In this document: positions 15,777-25,048 of the stretch, in pieces
Position numbering within the stretch: position 1 is the stretch's first letter
Layout: the number at the start of each line of letters is the position of its first letter
Assembly (NCBI RefSeq): GCF_001969815.1
Contig: NZ_MRBK01000049.1
Coordinates: 1-32,472, forward strand
Reading direction: 5' to 3'
Source of the DNA: Bacillus swezeyi
GTDB taxonomy: Bacteria > Bacillota > Bacilli > Bacillales > Bacillaceae
DNA length: 32,472 nt
Program-made: the position numbers and the translations under genes
Notes under the pieces: model-generated
The model's input: the letters and a program-made list of their open reading frames with translations, nothing else
The model's database searches: none
What the model was told of the DNA's origin: nothing

Positions 15777-17257
15777 TGCAGGGAAATTTAACAGCGCTTT
15801 TGATAACGGCGGGTATTATTCTGACCGTTGTCTGCATTGGATTTCTTGCCGGCAGTAATAAGCAGTCCCGCAAATCGGTTGAAGAATGGTCTGTCGGCGG
15901 AAGACGATTCGGCGGGCTTCTCGTCTGGTTTCTCGTCGGCGCCGATTTATATACGGCCTATACGTTTTTAGGACTGACAAGCACGGCATTTACAAGCGGA
16001 AGCGTCGCTTTTTTTGCGATTCCTTATTCCGTGCTGGCCTATTTTATCGCCTACTTTTTTCTGCCGAAAATTTGGCATGTTGCAAAAGAACATAAACTGA
16101 CGACTCTGGCTGATTATGCGAGGGAACGCTTCAGCAGCAAATTGCTGTCATCTCTCGTGGCAATTGTCGGCGTCCTGATGCTGATTCCATATATTTGCCT
16201 GCAGCTCAGCGGAATTCAAGATACGCTTCAGGTAGCCGGAACAGGTTACATTAACGTCAATGTCGTCGTGATCATCTCATTCATTCTTGTCGCGCTTTAC
16301 ACTTTTTTCAGCGGCATCAAAGGCCCTACATATACTGCCATTATTAAAGACATTTTAGTTTGGGTGATGATGCTGTTTATGGCCGTCTCTTTACCGCTCA
16401 TCCATTTTAACGGCTGGACGCCGATGATTGACAAATTGACAAGTGAAGCGCCGCACATGCTGACAATCCCTTCAGAAGGGCCGCGGGGAATCGCTTGGTT
16501 TATTACGGCTTCGATCGTTTCCGCCCTCGCCTTATTCATGTGGGCTCATGCGGCAACAGGAGTATTTACGGCGAACAGTGCGGATGCCCTCAGGAAAAAC
16601 AGCATGTTTCTCCCGCTGTATAATATCGTGCTGATTTTAGTGATCTTTCTTGGGTTTATTGCTTTTCTCGTTCTTCCTGATGACATTAACCCAAGGCTTG
16701 CTTTACTTTATTTGATACAGAACTCCTACGGGGGCGTCACACAAGGATTTGCCTATTCAACGATCGCATTGGCGAGTCTTATTCCATGTTCGATTATGGC
16801 GATCGGGGCTTCCAATCTGTTTGCCAATAATTTATACCGCGACTTGGTCAACCCCCGTGTTTCAGGAAATAAACTGACCTTGATCACCCGCTCAATGGTA
16901 TTTGTGGTGATCGGGCTCGCGCTGTTATTCGGAATGCTGTTCCCGGCGGCGCTTGTGACGCTGCAGCTTCTTGGCGTATCCGGAATGGTGCAGATTTTCC
17001 CGGCCATCGTCATTAGTTTGTTCTGGAAAAATCAGACGAAGGAAGCGACAATCATCGGCCTGTTAATCGGACTGGCTGTAACGTTTACGGTCTATGTGAC
17101 GAAATCATCATTCGGCATTTATGAGGGGTTCTGGGGGCTTGCGGCCAATCTCGTGTCTGTCGTGCTGCTGAATCCGTTCTTTGTGAAAAATGTAAAAGCA
17201 AACTCTGTCATCAGCTATTTGTTTGACGGAAAGAAAAGCGTGAAAAAAAGCGCATGA
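15773..17257 (+). CDS. yodF: sodium:solute symporter, YodF
   Basis: A 494-residue SSS-family carrier with about thirteen hydrophobic segments. Typical elements include the SVEEWSVGGRRFGG stretch near residue 35 and GADLYTAYTFLG. The start ATGATG overlaps the stop of the DUF3311 gene, so translation is coupled. The family imports small organic solutes (proline, pantothenate, acetate and others) with Na+; the substrate cannot be read from sequence. A TnrA-like box before the operon hints at a nitrogen-containing substrate such as an amino acid, which is inference. Confidence 0.9.
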   Translation: MMQGNLTALLITAGIILTVVCIGFLAGSNKQSRKSVEEWSVGGRRFGGLLVWFLVGADLYTAYTFLGLTSTAFTSGSVAFFAIPYSVLAYFIAYFFLPKIWHVAKEHKLTTLADYARERFSSKLLSSLVAIVGVLMLIPYICLQLSGIQDTLQVAGTGYINVNVVVIISFILVALYTFFSGIKGPTYTAIIKDILVWVMMLFMAVSLPLIHFNGWTPMIDKLTSEAPHMLTIPSEGPRGIAWFITASIVSALALFMWAHAATGVFTANSADALRKNSMFLPLYNIVLILVIFLGFIAFLVLPDDINPRLALLYLIQNSYGGVTQGFAYSTIALASLIPCSIMAIGASNLFANNLYRDLVNPRVSGNKLTLITRSMVFVVIGLALLFGMLFPAALVTLQLLGVSGMVQIFPAIVISLFWKNQTKEATIIGLLIGLAVTFTVYVTKSSFGIYEGFWGLAANLVSVVLLNPFFVKNVKANSVISYLFDGKKSVKKSA

Positions 17258-17266
17258 TCACATAGC

Positions 17267-17304
17267 AAAACCCCTTACGACTGTATTATCCGTAAGGGGT
17301 TTTT
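17267..17304. terminator. bidirectional terminator yodF / ctpA
   Basis: AAAACCCCTTACG pairs perfectly with CGTAAGGGGTTTT around an 11-nt loop, followed by T5, between converging genes. Confidence 0.9.
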
Positions 17305-17306
17305 GA

Positions 17307-18704
17307 TTATTTTTCTTTTTTTAAAATCTCGATCGCTTTATCTAACTGGGTATCATTGTCGGAAAGCTTTTTCTGCAGCTTGGTTGTCATGCTGATTGTC
17401 GTCTCTCCTGTTATGATTCCGGTTGTTTTCAGCTTTTGATCTTTTTGAAAAGCCTTAACAGCCGCTGCTGTCTGATCATCAAATGAGCCTGTCGGCTTCA
17501 CATCGTAGCCGAGCGCTTTAAGCATTTGCTGGGCGGCTTTCACTTCGTCTCCGGTGCTGCCAGACTTATACTCTTTCTTCGAGTCGAGGTATGGCAGTTT
17601 GGCATAGCTTGGCAGCTCAGCCTTGTATTGAGGCTTGATCCCTTTTTCATGAATCCAGTCTCCGTTCGGTGTCAGCCATTTGGCAATCGTCAGTTTGACA
17701 GTCGATCCGTCAGAAAAGTTTTCCGCATTTTGAACCGTTCCTTTCCCGAACGTTTTTTCGCCGACGATCGGAATGCCGGATGACTGATGCAGGGCGCTGG
17801 CCATAATTTCAGCGGCGCTCGCCGTTCCTTCGTTTACGAGGACAACGGTCGGCTTGTTCACTTTGCGCTCATTCTCAGCTTTGTAAACTTCCTTCTTGCC
17901 GCTTTTTGATTCGACTTGCATAATCGTTTTGCCTTTATCGACAAACAGGTTGCTCATTGTAATCGCCTGGTCCATTAAACCTCCAGGATTGCCTCTCAAG
18001 TCTAAAACAAACCGTTCCGCACCTTTTTCGGACAATTCATCAATGGCTTTTGTCAATTCTTTTGCCGTGCTTTCGGAGAAAGACGTAATTTGGATTTCTC
18101 CAATATTGCCGTCGATTATTTTTGAATAAACCGTTTCAATCGGAATCGTATCCCGTTTAATCGTGACATCGATTTGACCGACGCCTTCCCTGTTCAGCAT
18201 CAGCTTGACATCTGTACCTTTTTTTCCTCGGATCATTGCGGTCGCTTCATTGACGGTTTTGCCTTTTACGCTTTTGCCGTCCACCTTCTGAATTTCATCA
18301 TGCGGCTTAAGGCCCGCTTTTTCAGCCGGTGAGCCCTTTATAGGCGCAACGATTAAGATTTGTCCATTTTTTTCTTCTACTTGGGCGCCGATTCCTTCAA
18401 AAGAAGAGGTAATGCTTTCTTCAAAGCTTTTCGCTTCTTTTTTGTCCATGTATGTAGAATACGGATCATCCAAAGCCTCAAGCATTCCTTTAATCGCGCC
18501 ATCTGTCAGCTTTTCATCGTCTGTGTTTTGATAATAGTCACTCTTGATTTTGTCGTATGCCGCCATCAGCTTTGCAAATTTGTCGCCCTCTGAAGCGGAA
18601 TATACCGAACCGTCGTTTCCTTTCCCCACGATAAAAAGTGTGAGTGCCGATGCTGCGACGGCCGTAATTAATATTGCCAAAAAGAGTTTTAACTGCTGTT
18701 TCAA
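17307..18704 (-). CDS. ctpA: C-terminal processing protease, CtpA
   Basis: A 465-residue S41-family serine protease. An N-terminal membrane anchor (LFLAILITAVAASALTLFIV) precedes a PDZ domain near 90-175 (KGSPAEKAGLKPHDEI). The protease core carries the Ser of GTASAAE and the Lys of GEKTFGKGT, and a peptidoglycan-binding-1 domain closes the protein (GSTGDEVKAAQQMLKALGYDV). I start at TTG (18704) with GGTGG upstream because this aligns with the start of B. subtilis CtpA and 466-residue family length. The enzyme trims C-termini of exported proteins outside the membrane. It is divergent from yodH. Confidence 0.92.
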   Translation of the reverse strand: MKQQLKLFLAILITAVAASALTLFIVGKGNDGSVYSASEGDKFAKLMAAYDKIKSDYYQNTDDEKLTDGAIKGMLEALDDPYSTYMDKKEAKSFEESITSSFEGIGAQVEEKNGQILIVAPIKGSPAEKAGLKPHDEIQKVDGKSVKGKTVNEATAMIRGKKGTDVKLMLNREGVGQIDVTIKRDTIPIETVYSKIIDGNIGEIQITSFSESTAKELTKAIDELSEKGAERFVLDLRGNPGGLMDQAITMSNLFVDKGKTIMQVESKSGKKEVYKAENERKVNKPTVVLVNEGTASAAEIMASALHQSSGIPIVGEKTFGKGTVQNAENFSDGSTVKLTIAKWLTPNGDWIHEKGIKPQYKAELPSYAKLPYLDSKKEYKSGSTGDEVKAAQQMLKALGYDVKPTGSFDDQTAAAVKAFQKDQKLKTTGIITGETTISMTTKLQKKLSDNDTQLDKAIEILKKEK

Positions 18705-18863
18705 ACGAACACCACCTTTTCTTCTTACCATATTATCACGGACGAATCTTTATTCGTCAACTCGCATCACTTCAAAACAGATTTTACTGATGCTGTTTGC
18801 CATGGAATCTTAAACGATTTTTTCGCTTCTCGCATATGCATACACAAAAGGAGGGATCTTATT

Positions 18864-19574
18864 TTGAGCGATTATTTAGACATGCTCGCCAGTTTCGGCG
18901 TCTCAGGCGCCCATCCTGGCGGGATGGGGCTGACAAAAGCGGTACTCGCCAAAGCCGATATCGATCCGGAGCTGCCGATTCTTGACGCAGGCTGCGGAAC
19001 CGGGCAGACTGCCGCCTACTTGAGCCACCTGCAGTTTCCTGTGTCCGCCCTTGATTCGGATGCGGTCATGATTGATAAGGCAATAAAAAGATTTGAAAAA
19101 GAACGGTTATCCATACCTGCTTTTCACGCTTATATCGAAGAAATGCCTTTTCAGAACGAAAGCTTCGCCTGTGTATTAACAGAATCAGTCTTGAGTTTCA
19201 CACAACTCGGATCAGCTTTGAAAGAAATCCGCCGAGTGCTGAGGCCTGGCGGCATGCTGATCGGCATTGAAGTTTCTCTTGCAAACGGCGAACTGACAGA
19301 CGAGGAGAAAAAAGAAATTATGGATTTTTACGGGTTCACTCGTTTATATGATCAAAAAGACTGGGTGCGGACACTGCGCAAAGAGGGTTTTTCACAGGTT
19401 GAAATCATTCCTGCCATCTTAGAGGACATCGCTGATCTTGAAGAAGCAGCTGCAGAAATGGATCTGTCGCCTGACATTTCTGAAAAAGCCTATCAAACGA
19501 TGGAACAGCACGAACTGCTGCTGGCAAAATATCAGCAATCTCTTGATCATATTATTTTTATCTGCCGTCTATAA
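18864..19574 (+). CDS. yodH: SAM-dependent methyltransferase, YodH
   Basis: A 236-residue class I methyltransferase. SAM motif I is LDAGCGTGQTA near residue 40, the acidic end of the second strand is ALDSDA, and LRPGGMLIGIE follows near residue 125, as in UbiE/methyltransferase-11 proteins. The start is TTG with AAAGGAGGG at good spacing. It stands alone between divergent ctpA and yodI. Position and length match B. subtilis YodH; the methyl acceptor is unknown. Confidence 0.88.
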   Translation: MSDYLDMLASFGVSGAHPGGMGLTKAVLAKADIDPELPILDAGCGTGQTAAYLSHLQFPVSALDSDAVMIDKAIKRFEKERLSIPAFHAYIEEMPFQNESFACVLTESVLSFTQLGSALKEIRRVLRPGGMLIGIEVSLANGELTDEEKKEIMDFYGFTRLYDQKDWVRTLRKEGFSQVEIIPAILEDIADLEEAAAEMDLSPDISEKAYQTMEQHELLLAKYQQSLDHIIFICRL

Positions 19575-19666
19575 ATCGTCATTTACCCTCCTTCTTTCGT
19601 CCAACCTTTTCTATTCATTCCGTCATATGCTGAATAGGAATACTAGATGATGGAAGGAGCATTCAA

Positions 19667-19927
19667 GTGGAGCGTTACTACAGATTTTGCCAGCAGAATG
19701 TTGGCAGGGTTGCCAGAATCACCGACAGGGGCGGCCGCGTCCATGTCGGCAGAATTGTCCGTGTATCGCCAAATAAAGTCTTCATTGCCCCGATGGTCAG
19801 AAGAGGGCGCCCCGGCTTCGGATATGGATATGGCTATTATGGAGGCTGGTGGGGATGGGGTCCGGTTTACGGGCTTGGCCTTGGTTTAATCGCAGGCGTG
19901 GCGCTTGCAGGGTTGTTTTTTTGGTAA
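19667..19927 (+). CDS. yodI: YodI, Gly/aromatic-rich coat-like protein
   Basis: An 86-residue protein starting at GTG with AAGGAG 7 nt upstream. A basic N-terminal half (ARITDRGGRVHVGRIVRV, a small beta-barrel pattern) is followed by a Gly/Tyr/Trp-rich stretch (GYGYGYYGGWWGWGP) and a hydrophobic C-terminus (GLGLIAGVALAGLFFW). The order after yodH matches B. subtilis yodI, a short gene associated with sporulation. Composition suits a coat or spore-surface protein. A competing frame from 19647 lacks these features and is rejected. Confidence 0.8.
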   Translation: MERYYRFCQQNVGRVARITDRGGRVHVGRIVRVSPNKVFIAPMVRRGRPGFGYGYGYYGGWWGWGPVYGLGLGLIAGVALAGLFFW

Positions 19928-19930
19928 AGG

Positions 19931-19956
19931 GAAAGGCCGATATTCATCGGCCTTTC
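19931..19956 (+). terminator. terminator after yodI
   Basis: Perfect 11-bp arms GAAAGGCCGAT and ATCGGCCTTTC around a 4-nt loop, a few bases after the yodI stop. Confidence 0.8.
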
Positions 19957-20073
19957 ATTTCATTTCGCTTCTATTTCTCGTCACGGCCCTAGCTTCGTGC
20001 TCATGGCCGGCGGGTAGAACGCTCCGATACTGGCCGTTCTTGATGGCTTGCAGCCCTGTCATTTTATAAATAA

Positions 20074-20099
20074 GAAAGCTTCCGCACGGATGCGAAAGC
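20074..20099 (-). terminator. terminator of deoD-yodJ operon
   Basis: On the minus strand GCTTTCGCA pairs with TGCGGAAGC (one mismatch) and is followed by TTTCTTATTTAT, just past the yodJ stop. Confidence 0.7.
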
Positions 20100-20108
20100 C
20101 CTCCCCCT

Positions 20109-20924
20109 TTATACCTTTTTCACTTGTTTAAAATATTCTTCAAGCGTCAGGTCGTGTTCCTTTATAACCTTTGCGGCTTTTTTGCCGACATAGCGCAGGT
20201 GCCAAGGCTCATACTTATATTTCGTAATATGTTCCTTGTTTTTCGGATAGCGGATAATATAGCCGAATTTATCGGCGTTATCTTCCACCCATTTTCCGTC
20301 TTTCGTATTGCCAAATTCCTGGGAAAGAGCAAAGCCGTTGCTTCTGCTGGAAATGTCCATCGCAAGCCCTGTCTGATGCTCGCTTTGCCCTGGATAAGCC
20401 ACAGCTTCTTTCGCCTTTTCTTCTCCCTTTTGGGTTACTTCATTATCATAGATCGTTTTTTGTCTGTCATAAGATCGATAGCCGGAAACAGCAACAAGGT
20501 CAAGTCCTTCTTTCTCCGCAGCAGTGAACATCTCTTGCAGCGCTTCGGCGGCTTCTTTTCTGATATAGCGCTTATCGATATCCTCTGTAAATGAAAATGC
20601 GACGTCAGGCACAGTCAGATCTGATGGTGCATAATCTCCCGGAAGCGCAAATTCTTTATTGACAAGCGCAAGTATATTGTCGGGATTTTGAATCGTCGGC
20701 ATGCCGGTTACTTCTTTAATTTGATTAAAGTACTTGCTTTCAAGCACAAAATCTTGATCTTCCAGATCGCTTTTTTGATCATTCGCATCCTCGCCTGCGT
20801 TTGCAGTGTTTTGCGTTTGAGCGGAGTCTGTCTGCTTCTGTTCGGTCATGGAGCATCCCGTGCCAAGCAGGACCGCGGCACTCAGCAAAGAAGCGATCGA
20901 TACGTATTTGTACTTACTGTTCAT
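20109..20924 (-). CDS. yodJ: VanY-type D,D-carboxypeptidase lipoprotein, YodJ
   Basis: A 271-residue lipoprotein. The signal peptide ends in the lipobox LLGTGC and is followed by an Asn/Gln/Asp-rich spacer. A VanY peptidase M15B domain occupies the C-terminal half, with zinc ligands in SEHQTGLAMDIS and EPWHLRYVG. Such enzymes remove the terminal D-Ala of peptidoglycan stem peptides at the outer face of the membrane. Of two adjacent ATG codons the second has GGATGG at better spacing. It follows deoD by 45 nt and ends at a hairpin, so they are likely co-transcribed. Confidence 0.88.
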   Translation of the reverse strand: MNSKYKYVSIASLLSAAVLLGTGCSMTEQKQTDSAQTQNTANAGEDANDQKSDLEDQDFVLESKYFNQIKEVTGMPTIQNPDNILALVNKEFALPGDYAPSDLTVPDVAFSFTEDIDKRYIRKEAAEALQEMFTAAEKEGLDLVAVSGYRSYDRQKTIYDNEVTQKGEEKAKEAVAYPGQSEHQTGLAMDISSRSNGFALSQEFGNTKDGKWVEDNADKFGYIIRYPKNKEHITKYKYEPWHLRYVGKKAAKVIKEHDLTLEEYFKQVKKV

Positions 20925-20969
20925 CATGATCCATCCTTTTTTCCAGCGGTTAATCATCTGCTTTCCCTG

Positions 20970-21668
20970 TTATAGAGCCGTATCCAGCGCCAGCAGAATC
21001 ATATCATTAAAAGTTGTCTGCCTTTCTTCAGCAGTCGTCTCTTCGCCTGTCAACACATGATCGCTGACCGTTAAAATCGACAGAGCTTTCCGGTCGAATT
21101 TGGCCGCTAACGTGTAGAGCGCCGTCGTTTCCATTTCGATTGCCAGCACACCGTGTTTCGCAAGCTTTTCGATTTGGCTGTCATCATTGTAAAATTGATC
21201 AGCCGTAAACACATTCCCTGCCGTAACCGGGATATTTCGTTCCTTTGCAGCATCATAAGCCGCTTTTAAAAGTTCGAAATCTGCACAAGGGGCAAAGTCG
21301 ATTGATCCAAACGCCACCCTATTGATTTGTGAATCAGTGGAAGAGGTCATCGCGAGAATGACGTCTCTCACATTGACATCCTTTCTGATTGCACCGCAGG
21401 AACCGACGCGAATCAAATTTTTGACATCATAGCTTCTGATTAATTCATTGACATAAATAGAAATGGAAGGAACGCCCATGCCCGTCCCCTGTACGGAAAC
21501 GCGTTTTCCTTTATAGGTGCCGGTAAAACCGTACATACCCCGAACTTCATTATAGCACTCGACATTTTCCAAATATGTATCTGCGATGTATTTTGCACGC
21601 AGCGGGTCTCCGGGCAGCAGCACCGTTTCGGCAATTTGCCCTTTTTCCGCGCCAATATGTACGCTCAT
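20970..21668 (-). CDS. deoD: purine nucleoside phosphorylase, DeoD
   Basis: A 232-residue hexameric-type purine nucleoside phosphorylase. Visible are [14 protein letters not shown] (phosphate loop), [31 protein letters not shown] (ribose/base contact) and the catalytic Asp in [11 protein letters not shown]. It cleaves purine (deoxy)ribonucleosides with phosphate in the salvage pathway. The start at MSVHIG has CAGGAGG 8 nt upstream; the longer frame lacks a ribosome site. yodJ follows at 45 nt. Confidence 0.95.
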   Translation of the reverse strand: MSVHIGAEKGQIAETVLLPGDPLRAKYIADTYLENVECYNEVRGMYGFTGTYKGKRVSVQGTGMGVPSISIYVNELIRSYDVKNLIRVGSCGAIRKDVNVRDVILAMTSSTDSQINRVAFGSIDFAPCADFELLKAAYDAAKERNIPVTAGNVFTADQFYNDDSQIEKLAKHGVLAIEMETTALYTLAAKFDRKALSILTVSDHVLTGEETTAEERQTTFNDMILLALDTAL

Positions 21669-21784
21669 GATTATTCCTCCTGCCTTTTTCAAGCTGATTG
21701 GTGATGTTGTTGTGTAACCATCCACTCGCATTATGTATTATAAACCAACATGGTAGAAAAAGAAAATAAAGCCTCTGCAGAAAA

Positions 21785-21809
21785 CTTGTCATGTTTAAAA
21801 AAGGACAAG
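21785..21809. repeat. inverted repeat before ycgR-like gene
   Basis: CTTGTC and GACAAG flank 13 bp (mostly A-rich) in the deoD/ycgR divergent gap. It could be an operator or a small hairpin; no known box is recognised. Confidence 0.4.
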
Positions 21810-21861
21810 CATACTTTAAAAAAGAATCATTCCGATTAAAGATCAGGATGGAGGAAAAAAT

Positions 21862-22863
21862 ATGTTTCGGTCCCTCAACAGTTATATCATAGATTTTACA
21901 GGTATTCTTGTAATCGGGATTTTAATATGCTTTGTTTCAATCGGCGGATCGCTGACGGCCGGGCTCTCTTTTCATATCCCAGCTTCCATTCAGCAGTTAA
22001 ATACGATTTTCATCAGCATTTTGATTGAGGCGCTTCCGTTTGTTTTGATCGGTGTTTTCATCGCAGGGTTCATTCAAATTTTTATTACTGAAGAACATAT
22101 TCGCGCCCTAATGCCAAAAAACAAGTTTTCAGCAGTGATCGTCAGCTGTTTGCTCGGTGCATGTTTCCCGGCTTGTGAGTGCGGAATCGTCCCGATCGTC
22201 AGAAGGCTTGTTGCTAAAGGCGTTCCAATCTATGCCGGTGTCGGCTTTCTTCTGACCGGTCCGCTGATCAATCCGATTGTCATCCTGTCGACTTACATGG
22301 CATTTGGCAATGATGTCCGAATGGCGGTATTAAGAGTCTCGGCCGGTTTTGCCGCCGCGGTCTTGATCGCTTTGGTCATCAGCTTTCTATTTAAGTCCAA
22401 TCAGCTGAAAACAGAAAGCATCGGACATCGGCATGATACGGGCCATACGAAGGCCCCTTTTTCAGAACGGCTTTTTGGTATGCTGAAACATGCGATTGAT
22501 GAATTTTTTGATATGGGAAGATATTTGATTATTGGGGCTTTAGTCGCCGCTCTTGTCCAAACTTACCTTCCTTTAAAATCTTTGTTCCTCATCGGAGGGG
22601 GTATGGTCGACTCCGCCTTGGTGATGATGGGGCTGGCTTACTTTTTATCGCTTTGTTCAGAAGCGGACGCATTTATCGGGGCTTCCTTCACCAGCTTGTT
22701 CCCCGCTTCCTCCATCCTTGGATTTTTGGTGTACGGACCTATGCTCGACTTGAAAAACACGATTATGATGCTGCATGTATTCAAACCAAAATTTGTGATT
22801 TGTTTATCATTTTTGATCACGTTGATCGTCTATATTTGCGTAAAAGCCGTCAGCTTGCTATAG
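21862..22863 (+). CDS. ycgR: DUF318/UPF0718 permease, YcgR type
   Basis: A 333-residue membrane protein with about eight hydrophobic helices. Near residue 95 it has the cysteine motif ACFPACECGIVP, and near residue 265 FLSLCSEADAFIG, both hallmarks of this permease family. The central cytoplasmic loop has a His-rich stretch (GHRHDTGH). The cysteines and histidines suggest handling of a soft or transition metal, which is inference; the family is uncharacterised in detail. AGGATGGAGG precedes the ATG. It is followed after 16 nt by its usual partner, ycgQ. Confidence 0.85.
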   Translation: MFRSLNSYIIDFTGILVIGILICFVSIGGSLTAGLSFHIPASIQQLNTIFISILIEALPFVLIGVFIAGFIQIFITEEHIRALMPKNKFSAVIVSCLLGACFPACECGIVPIVRRLVAKGVPIYAGVGFLLTGPLINPIVILSTYMAFGNDVRMAVLRVSAGFAAAVLIALVISFLFKSNQLKTESIGHRHDTGHTKAPFSERLFGMLKHAIDEFFDMGRYLIIGALVAALVQTYLPLKSLFLIGGGMVDSALVMMGLAYFLSLCSEADAFIGASFTSLFPASSILGFLVYGPMLDLKNTIMMLHVFKPKFVICLSFLITLIVYICVKAVSLL

Positions 22864-22879
22864 AGAGGAGGTTTTTGAT

Positions 22880-23749
22880 ATGGTTTTTCAGCCTCAGCAA
22901 TTCTTGCGCGCGCTAATTTTAGCTGCGTTTTCGGGCTTTATTTTCAAACTCCACCATACAGGGGAAATCAACAGGCTGATCAATCCGAAATATGAATACA
23001 CGAGCATGATTGCCGCGGGCGCATTCGCTTTTCTGTTTGTCATTCAGCTGTCAAGGATCTGGATCACCCGGCACGACAAACACGAAAACTGCGGCTGTGA
23101 TCATGACCATGGCCAGTCTAAGCCTTTCATCATTAAAATGATCCATTATGCGGTGATCGCACTGCCGCTCATTACTGGTTTTACCTTTGCACCGGCCGTG
23201 CTGAACTCATCTGTTGCCGCGAACAAAGGAACAATGCTTACCAAAACGGAGCTCGGTCCGGATGCTGAGAATAGCGGACATGTGACAACACCGGAGATCC
23301 AAAAAGAAAGGTCTGAATCCACTATACCGAAAACGGCCTTTGACCGAAAAATGGCTCAGTTTAAACAACAGAATCCCCTTATGATGAAGGACGATATGTT
23401 TGCTGACTATTATGATGAAATCAGTGATCATCTGGATCGGTATATCGGAAAACAAGTCAAGGTCAAAGGCTTTGTCCATAAAGAAACCGGCCTGAAAGAG
23501 CACCAGCTTGTCGTCTCCCGCTTTTTGATCACGCACTGCATTGCTGACGCAAGCCTGATCGGCTTTCTTGCCGAGTGGGACGGAGCCGAAGACTTGAAGC
23601 GCGACACATGGATTGAGATAGAAGGAATCCTCGGCAAAGCCTCATATCATGGAACTGTCATTCCGATCATTCAGGCAAAACAGTGGAAAGTGATCAAGGA
23701 GCCGAAGCATCCTTATGTTTACCCGTCGTCTATCAATATGACAGAGTAA
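22880..23749 (+). CDS. ycgQ: TIGR03943-family protein, YcgQ type
   Basis: A 289-residue protein with two N-terminal membrane segments (AFAFLFVIQLSRIWI and IHYAVIALPLITGFTF) around the metal-site-like loop HDKHENCGCDHDHGQ. A soluble domain follows (about 165-285) containing IGKQVKVKGFVHKE and VVSRFLITHCIADASLIGF. The start has GAGAGGAGG upstream and follows ycgR by 16 nt, so the two form one operon. The YcgQ/YcgR pairing is conserved in Bacillus. The His/Cys loop between helices supports metal handling but the function is not established. Confidence 0.87.
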   Translation: MVFQPQQFLRALILAAFSGFIFKLHHTGEINRLINPKYEYTSMIAAGAFAFLFVIQLSRIWITRHDKHENCGCDHDHGQSKPFIIKMIHYAVIALPLITGFTFAPAVLNSSVAANKGTMLTKTELGPDAENSGHVTTPEIQKERSESTIPKTAFDRKMAQFKQQNPLMMKDDMFADYYDEISDHLDRYIGKQVKVKGFVHKETGLKEHQLVVSRFLITHCIADASLIGFLAEWDGAEDLKRDTWIEIEGILGKASYHGTVIPIIQAKQWKVIKEPKHPYVYPSSINMTE

Positions 23750-23816
23750 AGATTTCCCCGGGATAAATGATGAGCTGTTTAGTCATCCTATTTTTTAGGA
23801 AGGAGGTTATCGCACA

Positions 23817-23948
23817 ATGGGCAAAAAACAGCGAAACAGAGTAACCGGGCTGAAAAAAAACAATCACATCCCTGCAAAAGATGTGATTGCAGCGGAGGAA
23901 GCGCACGAAAAAGAGTTCAGCGCCAGAAAGCGAAAAGATACAACGTAA
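23817..23948 (+). CDS. 43-aa basic protein
   Basis: A short frame with a strong ribosome site (AAGGAGG, 11 nt before ATG) encoding MGKKQRNRVTGLKKNNHIP, an AEEAHEKEF helix and a basic end ARKRKDTT. Composition is very hydrophilic, with no membrane segment, like the small proteins made during sporulation. It lies 67 nt after ycgQ and its stop codon is inside a perfect 17-bp hairpin. I do not recognise its name. Confidence 0.7.
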   Translation: MGKKQRNRVTGLKKNNHIPAKDVIAAEEAHEKEFSARKRKDTT

Positions 23949-23983
23949 AAAACTGCGGACAGTGCTTCCGCAGTTTTTTACGT
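23943..23983. terminator. bidirectional terminator with 17-bp perfect stem
   Basis: ACGTAAAAAACTGCGGA and its exact complement surround a 7-nt loop. The stem contains the stop codon of the 43-aa gene and abuts the yodL stop, serving both converging genes. Confidence 0.9.
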
Positions 23984-24304
23984 TTAGGATGATTGCAGCA
24001 AAATCCGGTTGATTTTGCTCCATCCCGTTGAAAGCAGTTTATAATAGGTTTTTCCCTTTCTTCCTTCATCAATTAAAACGATATCGCCTGTAGCAAGAAA
24101 TCTGGCTTTATAGTCATTCGGCACCGTGTCATATACATTAAAGGTAGAAAACGTCCGTTCCAGTGCATCTTCATGGGTTCTGCCGTTTATTTCTGTTCTG
24201 TAAACCATCTCATATCCCTTATCTTCACCAAAGCAAGGCGTTTGAAAAATCGTCACGTCATAAGCTGTCAGCTTCTTTTTAAACATTTGAAACATTAACG
24301 GCAA
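23984..24304 (-). CDS. yodL: YodL, MreB-targeting sporulation-type protein
   Basis: A 106-residue soluble protein with a YodL-like domain (YDVTIFQTPCFGEDKGYEMVYRTEI, then DIVLIDEGRKGKTYYKLLSTGW). The start is TTG with GGGAGGG at proper distance; the ATG three codons later would be too far. In B. subtilis YodL alters cell shape when produced during growth and genetically targets MreB; native expression is linked to sporulation. Neighbour yodM follows the same order as in B. subtilis. Confidence 0.85.
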   Translation of the reverse strand: MPLMFQMFKKKLTAYDVTIFQTPCFGEDKGYEMVYRTEINGRTHEDALERTFSTFNVYDTVPNDYKARFLATGDIVLIDEGRKGKTYYKLLSTGWSKINRILLQSS

Positions 24305-24358
24305 TACGATCCCTCCCTTTTTTTATACTATTGGCGTTTTGCCAGACAAACCCTTTGA

Positions 24359-24970
24359 CTAGTTTTGTCGAACAAGCGGGGAGTTTTCGTCAATTTTCTT
24401 GAATATGAAAAACAGCGCCAAACCGAGAGAAAATCCTGCTATAACATCAGTTGTGTAATGGACGCCGAGATAAATGCGGCTGGCTCCGATGAGTCCGGTG
24501 AAAAGGCCTGTCCAAATCAAGACTGCCGTCCTGTGCGTTTTGAAAAAAGGTACGTGCATCAAAAGGATGTATGCGATAAATGGGTACATGCTCGCCGCAT
24601 TCATCGAATGTCCGCTCGGAAAGCTGAAAGACGGTTCATGTACGAGCGGATCAACCGCCGGCCGCTGCCTGGAAATCCATTCTTTTAAGGCTTCATTGAC
24701 CATTCTTTCAACAAAAAAGAGCAGATAGACGTACATTGATACCGCCGCTTTTTTGCGAACGGCAAGTATCAGGGTCAAAACCAGCAGGAGCACAAGCAGG
24801 AAGGCGCTTGATCCCAAATGGGTCATCACTTTAAAAAACGGGGTGAAAAAAGGCTGCCTGACAGCCGCAACAGCCTGAGAGATGCTGACGTCGATCATTT
24901 GCACCGATTGAAAGCGGATAAGGACAGCCATGATCATAAAAACCGCGGCTGAAATGATTGTTTTGTTCAT
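24359..24970 (-). CDS. yodM: PAP2-family phosphatase, YodM
   Basis: A 203-residue membrane phosphatase with about five helices. It has the three PAP2 motifs: KEWISRQRP near residue 100, PSGHSM near 122 and SRIYLGVHYTTDV near 170, with the catalytic His in the last two. Such enzymes dephosphorylate lipid phosphates, for example undecaprenyl or phosphatidylglycerol phosphate. The start MNKTII has AAGGAGG upstream; the longer frame runs into the neighbouring terminator. Length equals B. subtilis YodM. Confidence 0.9.
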   Translation of the reverse strand: MNKTIISAAVFMIMAVLIRFQSVQMIDVSISQAVAAVRQPFFTPFFKVMTHLGSSAFLLVLLLVLTLILAVRKKAAVSMYVYLLFFVERMVNEALKEWISRQRPAVDPLVHEPSFSFPSGHSMNAASMYPFIAYILLMHVPFFKTHRTAVLIWTGLFTGLIGASRIYLGVHYTTDVIAGFSLGLALFFIFKKIDENSPLVRQN

Positions 24971-25048
24971 GAAAAGCCTGCGCCTCCTTGAATTGTATCG
25001 TAAAACATTGTACACCCCGACTCTCGCGCAGGGCAATATATGATAAAA

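Noticed and set aside
24320..24352. Promoter-like TTGTCT/TATAAA before yodL
   Set aside because: The start site would fall inside the ribosome-binding site, so it cannot drive normal translation of yodL.
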